Shown: piece after piece, positions 1 to 8,409 of the stretch | How positions within the stretch are numbered: the stretch's first letter is position 1 | Layout: each line of letters begins with the position of its first letter | NCBI GenBank assembly: GCA_014885115.2 | Contig: WKLE02000085.1 | Location: 52,802 to 66,136 of the forward strand | Direction: 5' to 3' | Length of the DNA stretch: 13,335 nt | From: Asterionellopsis glacialis | Taxonomy: Eukaryota > Bacillariophyta > Plagiogrammaphyceae > Rhaphoneidales > Asterionellopsidaceae | The notes under the pieces: generated by a model | Seen by the model: only the letters and a program-made list of their open reading frames with translations | The model's database searches: none | Told to the model about the DNA's origin: nothing | Made by a program: the position numbers and the translations under genes

Positions 1-3000
1 GCTTTCCAAACTAATTTATTGCATCATGGTCGAAGGATTCGATGGTTCGATTCGGATTCAGTCTATTCTAGCAACAAATATCTTAGTAGATTCAATATTC
101 CTTCAGCACCCATACCGACGATACCACCAAAGACATCATGTTTGCGAATGCGCAAAATGAGCACTAGTAGTTGGGAGGATTCGTCATCTTCTATATTTCC
201 TGACAGTACAAAAGAAAAGATAGCAACCCTTAGTCAAACCTTGAAAGCTTTAGAAGAGGAAACAGCAATGTTCAATAATGGACAGCGAATTAATGTGAAT
301 AGTCCAAGACAGGTATCACAAGCTGTTTTTGGTACAGAAGAAGAGAGTACTAAAAAGGAAATTTTAAAACAAGCCATAGACGATACCAATCTTGAACCAC
401 ACCAACGTAAAATTGCAGAATTAGTTTTACAACAACGTGAGATAACGTCAGTATTGCGTTCGTCGTATTCTTCTTCGAATGGTAGTAAATCTGGTAAAAA
501 ACTTGGACTAGCGGCTAGTTTTTCGACTGTTGCTGTTGATGACGGTGGTGATGATTTAGACGAGGATGGTAATACTCCGACTATGGTCAATGATGAACAA
601 GATAATAGCAATGATAAAAATCAAGAAATGACGTTTGAAGACGGTGTGGATAAACTCTTTGGTTCAAATTCATTGATAGACGAGTATTGGAAACAACCTC
701 TATTGAGTCTTACCAAACCAGTACCACGTACCATCGTGTCTCAACTAGGTCCTAAGCAGTGCCCTATGGGATTTCAACCAGCAAATAAAGATGGAGGGAA
801 AACTGCTCCTTTGCTTGCTTGGGTGCGGGAACAGAAGAAATCATACCCTGATTGCATCATACTGACACGTGTTGGTGAATTCTATGAAACTTATGGTATT
901 GATGCACTTCTGCTCATGGAGCATTGTGGTCTGAACAGTATGGGCGGTAAAGCTCGAGCTGGTTGTCGATATGCAGATGTACAGGCTACGTTAAATAATC
1001 TTGTATATCAGGGTTTTAAAGTTCGAGTTTTTGAGGAGACAAATGAACCCAATTGGAGAGATCGAAAAGGTATTAAGCAACGATTCCTTGCAGGTACCGT
1101 AACACCTGCATCACCAACGTACTTACACAATCTAGTTCTATCAGACAATGGACAAGCTGAGATATCTGCTCCTACTGCACGACCTTATGTGGGTATTATT
1201 CATGTTGCTTCTGGCTACACCTATGTAGAAGTTTCTATGGAAGAGAGGACAGCTCGAGTATCGGAGCAACTGACAGCGGAAGCTGTTGCATGCCGACTTG
1301 AGGCGTACCCGCCAGCTGACCCGCTTTTTTATGTACCAACCCCCGGGGAAGAAAAAGATGGCATGCGAAGTAGAAATCTACCCTTTTTGCCAACCAACTC
1401 AAATAATTCCAACGAAGGCTTCGGAGCTTACTCTAAAGTAAAAAAATTGAAATCTTGGCAATTGCAAGAATCGATAGCTAATGTTTCTCGTTTGGAACAA
1501 GCCAAGGAAACAATTGTGATAGAAATCCTAAAATTAACCCAACCCAAAGATATGCAGATTGCTGATGAAGTGGCAGACAGGTTGACGAAAGATGATTTCT
1601 CAGTCACAACGACGGATGATTCGTCTGTAGGAACACATACAAATCCATTGTATAAGGAGACAGCCATCCAAATCGGTCTTTTAAAAGACCCTACCATTCC
1701 AACACTTGTGTCATATCTACTCCCTAATTCTGCACCAGCAACTTGCAAGGCATTCCTCCAGAGATGGTTACTGGTACCACCTCCATCTAAAGTTGCTGAC
1801 GCTATGTCTACACTGGTTGCTTATTTAAAACACCAGGGACCACCCCTGCCACCTTTGGATGTACCTCCCATTGGTCAGGTATTATCTCGTCTTCATGCTG
1901 GACAGGCAGATGTTCATGTCTATCGACAAATCCTTTCATCGGTTGATGCAACCATTGCTGTCTTGGAGATGGCCAAATCTGACCCAAACAAAAGTGACAT
2001 GATCCAATCATTAATGGTCATTCTTGAATATGAAACAAATTTGAAATCAGACCCCGATGTACTGCTGAAAAAGTGTAAGGATGTTAAAGAAAAAATGGAG
2101 AAAGTTATTCTTACTCGTGGTGAAGACCCAATTAGCATCTCGAGCAATATTGTACCGGAGAGGTTTATATTCAACAATGAAAAATGGAGAGGTTCTGTGA
2201 AAGTTAGTGCCGCAAAGGATGCATACGATAAAGTCTACGAGACTGCAAGAAGATTAGAAAGCGCAGTGGCAGAAGACTTTTGGTGTATGGGGAAAATATC
2301 GGATACTGTGCCAGCAAGTAACAATGTTGTTCATGATCAGTTCAATAATTTGATTGCTCTCAGAAATCTCGCCAAATTGTCTGAAAGCAAAAACAAGGAC
2401 AACTATTTTCATCCAAACGATAGAAATAACAAATTGGTGAAATGGTATACAACTAACAAAGTGCAGGATGCTATGAAAGACTATTTAGATGCTTCCGAAG
2501 CTACACAACAAAAAGTAACAAATATTCTGATAAGGCTTAGCGAAGATGTTTGCAAAGATGGGCATATCCCTGCTGTTGTTCAGGCCGCATATGCGAATTT
2601 AATACTTTCAACAGCTAATAATCACGCTGCAAAAGCTACTACACTAGGTTGGGAATTAGCCAAAGCTAAGGAATCGGCAGACATTGCTGGATCATTCCAA
2701 GGTGTCTGGCCCTACTGGATGGAACGAAGTGATTCTGTAGAAAATACGTTTGATCTTGATGGAATATTTCTTTTGACAGCACCCAACATGAGTGGAAAGA
2801 GTACTTTGATGAGATCGGTTGCTGCAGCAGCTTTGTTGACCAATTGTGGTCTTTGTGCACCAGTGGGTAAGTATATTTTGTTGTTGGGATAGAACCACAT
2901 ATCCTCTCTAGCTAGATATTTCGCTTGTCCCCTGTTTTCTGGCCATTTACAAACGTTTGCAATCCATTCTAACTTTCTTGTGTTGGCTACTTTGGTAACA

Positions 3001-4008
3001 GGTCCTGGATCCTTTGTTCGACGATTTGATAATATCTTTTTACGAGGTGCATCTGCAGATGTTCCAACAGAAGGCAAATCTGCCTTTGGTGCTGAAATGC
3101 AAGATATTGCTGCCATGCAGAGATCGTGTGGTGAGAAATCTCTAGTATTTGTAGATGAATTAGGTCGAGGAACTTCTCCGAGGGATGGCACCTGTATTGC
3201 TGGAGCTGTACTTGAAGAGATGGCCACTACGGGCATGTCTGGAGTCTTCGCGACGCACTTGCATGATATATTCAACCTCCCCCTCAATTGGGACCGTATC
3301 ACAAACAAAAGGATGGCCATTCATGAAAGGGAGGAATCAGGACAAGAAAAGTTGGACTACAAGTGGACATACAAAATGGAGGATGGAGAGTGTAAAGACA
3401 GTATGGCATTGGTGACTGCTAAGAAATTTGGATTGCCTGATGCTATTTTAGACCGTGCCCAGCACTTTCAAACACTCGTTCCTGATTCCATAATGGAAAA
3501 ATTGAGAAATGACACCCAGGATGATGAAGTGGAAGTGGAAGAAGATGGATCTACCTCGACTGTGGAATTATTTGCTTCTACCAGTAGTAGCACAAGTCCG
3601 CACCTTGAAATGACACAACATGATGATGATGATGATCAACGAAAAACTTTGGATGATGCAATTCAACATGCTCAAATCGTTGTGGGTACCAATGCTGATG
3701 GGTATGATGAACAAATCATTATTGAAGCAGGGTACTCTGCTCCAGCGATGCTTTGCGAAGGTCGGTCATGTTTGTATATATTGGAACTTGACACGAAGCC
3801 AGCAACATTTTATGTAGGAGAAACAGACAAATTACAACGGCGACTACAGACACATAGGAAAAAGAAAGGACGTGGATGGAAAAACATCAGAGCCTATGTT
3901 CTTCCTGTTTCTGACAAATCAGAAGCTCGTCAATTTGAATCAAGATTAATTCGAGAATTATCCACAGCTGGATTTGATTTGGAAAGTATTGCTGATGGAA
4001 GTAATTGA
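1..4008 (+). CDS. MSH1: MSH1-type organellar MutS homologue with C-terminal GIY-YIG nuclease domain, 2 exons, 5' partial
   Basis: MSH1 binds mismatches or heteroduplex in organelle DNA and suppresses illegitimate recombination; in land plants it acts in mitochondria and plastids. The exons are 1-2866 and 3002-4008. Numbering from base 19 gives about 1284 residues. Visible features: an N-terminal Ser/Arg-rich stretch that could be a transit peptide; an acidic low-complexity region (about 175-215); a MutS domain I with the F288-Y289-E290 mismatch motif inside RVGEFYETYG; a lever/clamp region (about 500-880); Walker A TAPNMSGKST (920-929); a KSAFGAEM signature region; Walker B VFVDE (D1001, E1002); an ATHLH H-loop (H1035); an acidic linker (about 1135-1165); and GIY-YIG (about 1204-1284) with Y1208, Y1220-V-G, R1230 and E1262. 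Domain order matches plant MSH1. The frame is open to base 1 and the first ATG is only at 148, so the true start probably lies upstream. The stop is TGA. The gene converges on ICln. Family identity is firm; mitochondrial or plastid targeting is inferred. Confidence 0.93.
2867..3001 (+). other. Spliceosomal intron of MSH1 (135 bp)
   Basis: The donor is GTAAGTAT and the acceptor is TTGGTAACAG. Splicing after base 2866 joins a phase-1 Gly codon (G + GT), giving CAPVG-PGSF and restoring the MutS ATPase reading frame between Walker A and Walker B. The intron length is a multiple of three, but retention hits an in-frame TAG at 2890-2892, so retained transcripts would be truncated just after Walker A. 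It is the only intron seen in the gene. Confidence 0.93.
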
Positions 4009-4286
4009 GAACTATTAATGATAGTCTCTACTAGAGTATATACTATAAAGATAGTTTAGTTCGTCATTCGTTTCTTACTTCATGTGAAAAACAGGAAAAC
4101 CCTAACAATTAATCATAGCTATTCAATGTTAAACCCTGCCTTGTCATGCCACGACTGTCACAAAGCTCAGCTTACTTGAGTTACATCAACCTATCGTCAA
4201 GAATCAATATCTCTGGATAACGAGAGATGGTTACCTTTGTGAATCAGCGTGCATAGACATGCCTTTTTCATTTTTAGAATATTAGC
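4009..4286. other. Convergent intergenic spacer between MSH1 and ICln
   Basis: This 278-bp spacer lies between two stop codons that face each other, so it must hold both 3' UTRs and poly(A) sites. I see no consensus AATAAA on the + strand and no other gene or repeat. CpG content is normal. Confidence 0.6.
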
Positions 4287-5099
4287 TTATAGCAAATTAT
4301 CACTTTCGTCTTCATCATCATCTTCATCAGCATCATCAAATTGTCCATCCTGAATTTCAAGTTGAGGTGGTACAATCAACATATCTCCTAATCGATCCAG
4401 CATGTTTTGTCTTTCATCTTCGGCAGGAGTAGGATCAGAAACACCATTCTGATCAACCGGATGTTCCATTAGAGATGTTGTTGCAGGAGCAAATATCATT
4501 TCATCCATATCAAATTCTTCTTCCCCATTGTGGTAGTCATCATCTTCTTCATCAAAAATTGGATGGCGTGATATAAGTTGTGAAAGTTGTTCAAATACAA
4601 CTTGACATGTCTCTTTAGATTTATCCCATGGTATTAGTGTTAATTCTTTCGGAGCATCTTCATCGTTGTCCGAAGATTCTGTTATTTGTATATAAAGTGA
4701 TATTGGATCGCTTGCCAATGCATGTAAATAAATACATTTAGCATCGACAGATACATCATAACTACTTATATCATGATTTTTACTATGTTCTTCTTCTTCC
4801 TCGGGTGTTGCTGATAATGCTACAAATAACAATCGGTTAGTCGTAATTAAAACTTTGCCCTGGATCTTATTATCGACAATGTTGGCATCGTCATTAGATG
4901 TTTGGTCATTGTCGTCGTCGTCGTTGTTTTCCCATGTAATCATAAATTTTTCATCTGTTTCAAGGAATAAAAGTTCTTCTTCATTTTCAGTATTTGATAG
5001 TGCGTCCTCTCTTGATGTTGAATTTTGAATTGCCTTTCGAATTGATTCTAGATTGGCATCGGATCCTCTATGTAAATGAAACGTATCGTTGACAGCCAT
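4287..5099 (-). CDS. ICln / methylosome subunit pICln-like protein (270 aa)
   Basis: pICln (animal CLNS1A) is a cytosolic assembly chaperone. It presents Sm proteins to the PRMT5 methylosome and holds them before the SMN complex loads them on snRNA. The 270-aa single-exon product shows a split PH-like fold: GKVLITTNRLLFVAL (about 81-95), then CIYLHALASDP (about 126-136), matching the family's strand and SLHALS-type motif, then a LYIQI strand. Acidic stretches follow the family pattern: an internal loop (NNDDDDNDQ), a mid-protein block (about 182-202), and a C-terminal acidic tail containing GQFDDADED, typical of ICln ends. The length is close to animal ICln (about 240 aa), with the excess in acidic loops. 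The start ATG is the first in frame, after an AT-rich leader; the stop is TAA. It converges with MSH1. The older name, chloride-conductance regulator, is not supported by anything here. Identification rests on motif recognition, not a search. Confidence 0.82.
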   Translation of the reverse strand: MAVNDTFHLHRGSDANLESIRKAIQNSTSREDALSNTENEEELLFLETDEKFMITWENNDDDDNDQTSNDDANIVDNKIQGKVLITTNRLLFVALSATPEEEEEHSKNHDISSYDVSVDAKCIYLHALASDPISLYIQITESSDNDEDAPKELTLIPWDKSKETCQVVFEQLSQLISRHPIFDEEDDDYHNGEEEFDMDEMIFAPATTSLMEHPVDQNGVSDPTPAEDERQNMLDRLGDMLIVPPQLEIQDGQFDDADEDDDEDESDNLL

Positions 5100-5201
5100 A
5101 CTTCTTATTTTAAAAATGAATGATACCTTTTTGTTTTTCTAATCTAATGAAACGATTCTATTCCTCTATTTTTTATGTTTTTGTTTCGTCTAATGCCCTC
5201 A
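5100..5201 (-). promoter_or_regulatory. Probable ICln 5' UTR / promoter-proximal region
   Basis: This A/T-rich leader lies immediately upstream of the ICln ATG on the minus strand. No convincing TATA box or initiator can be assigned. The role is inferred only from position. An ATG on the opposite strand begins at 5202, so the region could serve in both directions. Confidence 0.35.
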
Positions 5202-5487
5202 ATGATATCTATCAACGATTACGAAGAGTTCAAAGAGAGTGCTTTGCAAAAGGTCACAAGATCTCGATGAAGTATACCGGTACGCCTCACTGATCGCGTC
5301 TATCGATATAGAAGAGTTGGTCTATCCTTCTCGTCTCGTATCTTTTAAGCTGAGAACGAGAGTGCAGAGGTGCGGTGTTGAAGTTAGGACCTCTCTGGTG
5401 GCCTGTTTGACTCTTCCTGATGTTGATGTTCGTTGTAGACTTCTGTTGAGATGTCGGTCATATCGTCAACCTCGAAACCGTCCATAG
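5202..5487 (+). pseudogene. Possible gene remnant or short ORFs in a CpG-rich block; product unknown
   Basis: An ATG at 5202 opens a 22-codon frame (MISINDYEEFKESALQKVTR...) ending in TGA at 5268. The neighbouring frame is then open to 5487, reading RYASLIASIDIEELVYPSRL and onward. The two would form one product only with a frameshift near 5240-5268. On the minus strand, 5384-5485 encodes a separate 33-residue hydrophilic frame starting MDGFEVDDMTDIS. The block (about 5200-5560) is richer in CpG than anything to its right, and a good donor-like GGTAAGTATG lies at about 5545. I cannot tell whether this is a decayed gene, an exon of an unseen gene, or regulatory DNA upstream of ICln. No domain is recognised. 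Confidence 0.2.
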
Positions 5488-6065
5488 TCCTCTAAGCACA
5501 GACGTCTGTTCGTGTACGAGTACCGTAGGACTGAGTAGGACCCTGGTAAGTATGTCCAACAGTAGGTATGGTACATATGGCTATTTCTTTTAATTTGGTG
5601 CACACTCCCAAAAATTGAAACTCTTTTTTTTAGTGGGTTTTTTTTGGTTTTTTTGGGGCGCATATTCGCGAAAAAACAGCGGCTGAATTGTTGACAAAGA
5701 ATGAAGTGTATTTTATCAAAAAAATTTCAATGTTTTTTTTTGCGTGTCATGTACAGTACCCCGTTTCACTCATTTTCTGTTTTAACTTTTTGGTGCACCC
5801 ATGAAGGTCTGTCTTTTGTCGTCTGCAGCATGTGGTGTTTCTTGTACATGATTTACGACAAACGACAAATAGTGGACATCAAACAGAATGACATACTCTA
5901 TCCAATAACACCAACTACTCCTCCCTCTGTTACCATTTAATTGGTTCTTGTGTTTTGTATCATTCTTTGTTGTTGGTTGTTGATTGTCATGTCATCTGGC
6001 ATTGGTTTTTGCTGTCTCACAGTATCGGCATGATATTTACAGGCAGTCGACCCCATGGTGGAGTG
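5488..6065. other. Gene-free, T-rich low-complexity intergenic DNA
   Basis: The stretch holds several poly-T tracts (about 5624-5660 and 5735-5743) and a palindromic TTCGCGAA at about 5666. A 79-codon + frame (5701-5940) has low-complexity, non-protein-like composition and is not called. CpG is still present at moderate density, unlike the DNA beyond about 6.65 kb. No gene, RNA or known element is seen. Confidence 0.5.
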
Positions 6066-6086
6066 GTTCCAGGATTAGGTGGACCA
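6066..6086 (+). repeat. Left copy of 21-bp inverted repeat pair
   Basis: The core TTCCAGGATTAGGTGGACC is repeated exactly in inverted orientation at 6634-6654. Similarity continues imperfectly for about 25-30 bp inward (shared CTAGACT/GTAGACT and ATAGA/GTAGA steps), so the pair are two diverged copies of one longer repeat rather than a chance match. Confidence 0.8.
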
Positions 6087-6211
6087 GTCCAGTACTAGAC
6101 TGTGACATAGAATTTTTTTAATCAAATTAATCAAAGCTAGTAATTTTACCTGTTTATTTTTTTCTGAGGATGGAAGGACATACCATTTTATGGTACCAAT
6201 TTCTTGACAAC

Positions 6212-6304
6212 CAGCCATTTTTAACTAACAACCACCCGTATGGTTCCATGCAGAAGCTCCTTGTGCATGGAACCATACGGGTGGTTGTTAGTTAAAAATG
6301 GCTG
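6212..6304. repeat. Perfect foldback palindrome: 41-bp arms, 11-nt loop
   Basis: The left arm 6212-6252 begins CAGCCATTTTTAACTAACAA. It is the exact reverse complement of the right arm 6264-6304, which begins TGCATGGAACCATACGGGTG. The loop is 6253-6263 (GAAGCTCCTTG). Outside the perfect stem the symmetry continues imperfectly to about 6196 and 6320, including CAATTTCT paired with AGAAATTG. Transcribed in either direction it would form a long, fully paired hairpin. No coding sequence lies in it. It could be a foldback/MITE core, the source of a hairpin or small RNA, or a recently formed palindrome. Confidence 0.95.
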
Positions 6305-6633
6305 TGTGTTGAGAAATTGCTATGGCAAACAGCACCATTTTGATCAGAAGAGATCTGGGTGCAACAGCCAATTTTTGTCAGTTGGGTGAGCCTGCAATGC
6401 CAAAAAGTGTACCAGCCAGGTCATCATTGTATTCAATTCCAATTCAAGTCGGCTGCGCTATGATATAATATATTCAAGTATGAATATATACTGGGAGTAT
6501 ATTCTAGTAGTATAAAATTATTGAAATATGGATACATATATAACAATTTTTTTGAAGTATATAAAATTATATATTCATGTATATGTTTATAATTCAAAAA
6601 TATGATTTTTGGGTCTACGTGGAGTCTACAGGT

Positions 6634-6654
6634 TGGTCCACCTAATCCTGGAAC
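6634..6654 (-). repeat. Right copy of 21-bp inverted repeat pair
   Basis: This is the exact reverse complement of 6066-6086. Together the two copies bracket 589 bp that contain the long palindrome, off-centre toward the left. No target-site duplication was recognisable next to either copy. A minus-strand frame across this copy and one frame of the left copy both read VVPGLGGP, which may be coincidental or may mean the repeat derives from coding DNA. Confidence 0.8.
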
Positions 6655-7473
6655 AACTTGGTGAATCTGGGGTGAAAATGATAACAAGTGACAGAACAAA
6701 AAAGCATTGATTTGAATAAAAAACACTGATTAACAAATTAATCTAACCAGAATATATGATATAGAAGGATCTGTTGATATATTTGGTTGTACATTAGTGG
6801 AAGCCAGAACAGAACAACAAGAATAGAAATAAATTTGGAAGTAAAGCAAAACAAACACAATAGATATGTCATCATAACCATAACTTGATTACCAACAGGC
6901 CAACAAGAATAAAATAAATACTAATTCTAATATTTATATATTATTCTGCAAGATGGTTGTGATTGTTTCAACTTCATATGATTTATTTCATCCATTTGGA
7001 GCTGGTTGTTGATTCGCAATAAATTTCATGATATTATTTTTTCAACTTGGTCATATTTTATGCACCTTGTGCTTTATGCATGTACTTTCAAGGTGCCATG
7101 TATATATATAATCCTGATAAATGATTGGGTAATTTGATGCTTGCTTGACATCATCATCACGTGCTCAAAATGTTCACTAAAAGGTGCTCATTTTTCTCCG
7201 TCACATAAAGTGAACCTTGTATATTAATACACAAATAGTATGTATTTCAACATACTACTTATTGTGTATCACATCACACAAATTTTGTATATTAATATAT
7301 GTACATCTCAAAAAGTTGCGCATTGAAATGCACAATCAAAAACACAAAGTCTTATTATTAGGTTGTATTTTAAAACACAATTACTATTATTTATATATAC
7401 AATTTTTTCTCGGGTTATTTACAAAATTCACTGATTTTTACTAGTACTATTTTTTATGTGTTCACTTCTTCAC
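6655..7473. other. AT-rich intergenic DNA, no gene recognised
   Basis: No convincing reading frame is seen. Minor structures are an 8-bp inverted repeat GCACCTTG/CAAGGTGC (7062-7069 and 7089-7096) and an imperfect hairpin at 7227-7269. CpG becomes scarce here, marking the entry into the decayed transposon-rich half of the window. Confidence 0.55.
7227..7269. repeat. Imperfect hairpin in AT-rich spacer
   Basis: The arm ATACACAAATAGTATGT (7227-7243) pairs with 7250-7269 across a 6-nt loop, with one small bulge (ATACACAA-TAGTATGT is common to both arms). TATTAATA flanks the left arm, and TTGTATATTAATA recurs just to the right. This may be only AT-rich chance, but the arms are longer than expected for that. 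Confidence 0.4.
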
Positions 7474-8362
7474 TTACTTTTTTCCTGACATCATACCATT
7501 TGCTGCCTCAATTGAGATCAGATCATCATCAACATCAAATGTAAGATCACAAACAACTGGTTCAGCACTAACTTGCTTTTCTCCAATTTTTTCTATTTTT
7601 CCTTGTTTCTTGCATGGTTTCACCTCTAATTCATAATATAAAATAATCTTACCTTTCTTCCGTGTTCTTGTATTTTTTTGTACTCCTTTTTCAACCTAAT
7701 ATCTTCATTCACCATATCAGTATAATACTGCAATCCTTCTACTGACCAACCTCCAATTCTTTTTGTATCATTATTAGTAAATCTCAACTTATCCATAACT
7801 GGTTTAAATACCAATTCTCCATCCTCCTCAATAATGTTGTTATAAATGACTGTTTGGATCTACACAAATTTTTTAGAGGTCATCTTCTGCGCTAAGGTTG
7901 TTCCATCAAGTTCATTTAGCTCTACATTCCAATGAAATTTTGTGCTTTTCTATTGTAGGTTGCTATGTGCCAAATAATTGTAAGCGCTATGATCTTCCTC
8001 TTCTGTGCAAAATGATGCTAAGTACATTAAACATTTCCTCAAAGCATCTATATCACCTTGCCCCTTTTGACTCATTCTATACATTGCTTCCAATTTCTGT
8101 TTCTCTGTCATACCTTCATATGGTAACTGTAAGAATTGCAATAATGTCACCTTAATGCTCTGGCCAGTCTGATTACAGGAGTGCCATAGAAATTCCACTG
8201 CCTCCTTTCCTACCTCACATAAACTCAAACTTCCATCCCAAACATCCTTACACTTCCAATTTTCACTACCTGGCCATTCCTCTTTCATGAATTTGTCCAA
8301 AACATCTTTTGCAAAAGCACATGTATGGAACACGGAACACCGAACACCTGTGCTGCACTCAT
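7474..8362 (-). pseudogene. Frame C: decayed gene of unknown function, about 276 codons
   Basis: A single minus-strand frame runs from 8333 down to 7653 with two in-frame TAG codons (7950-7952 and 7860-7862). Coding sense continues on both sides of each, for example KFHWNVELNELDG between them. After a 29-nt GT-AG interruption (7624-7652) the frame resumes as VKPCKKQGKIEKIGEKQVSA and ends at TAA 7474-7476. The product is charged and mostly helical in appearance, with a GGWSVEGLQYYTDMVNEDI motif near the C-terminus and an acidic tail. A possible ATG at 8362 (MSAAQVFG) lies in another frame, implying a further frameshift near 8340. I recognise no family. The GGW-x2-EG-x3-Y segment is the best handle for a search. 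Its proximity to frame A suggests an accessory transposon protein. Confidence 0.55.
7624..7652 (-). other. 29-nt GT-AG interruption in frame C (mini-intron or intron relic)
   Basis: The sequence begins GTAAGATT and ends ATTAGAG, and is almost pure A/T. Reading through meets a stop. Removing exactly these 29 nt keeps the frame from EHGRK into VKPCKK and on for 50 codons. That is far shorter than the MSH1 intron (135 bp). Confidence 0.5.
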
Positions 8363-8409
8363 TGATTTCCCGTGTTCCTTACAAAGGTACAAACTAGTAC
8401 TAGAATTAA

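Noticed and set aside
45..56. GGTTCGATTCGG, resembling a tRNA T-arm / B box
   Set aside because: No matching acceptor, D-arm or anticodon arm can be placed upstream within the window, and the bases lie in the open MSH1 reading frame.
2867..3001. Frame break in MSH1 read as a pseudogene lesion
   Set aside because: Donor and acceptor are canonical, and splicing restores the conserved ATPase frame exactly.
2712..3320. Long minus-strand open frame opposite the MSH1 ATPase region (also 234-611 and 1428-1748 on minus)
   Set aside because: These are shadows of a strongly conserved MutS coding frame on the other strand. One spans the MSH1 intron and none shows a domain of its own.
5701..5940. 79-codon plus-strand open frame
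   Set aside because: T-rich low-complexity DNA gives a Phe/Cys-rich translation with no domain or codon-use support.
6433..6726. 97-codon minus-strand open frame over the right inverted repeat
   Set aside because: It is mostly AT-rich noncoding DNA translated as Ile/Tyr/Leu. Only the repeat-derived VVPGLGGP segment is notable, and it is recorded under the repeats.
7898..8155. Plus-strand open frame opposite frame C, and 8359-8628 minus opposite frame B
   Set aside because: The opposite strand carries the protein-like sense in both places; these are shadows.
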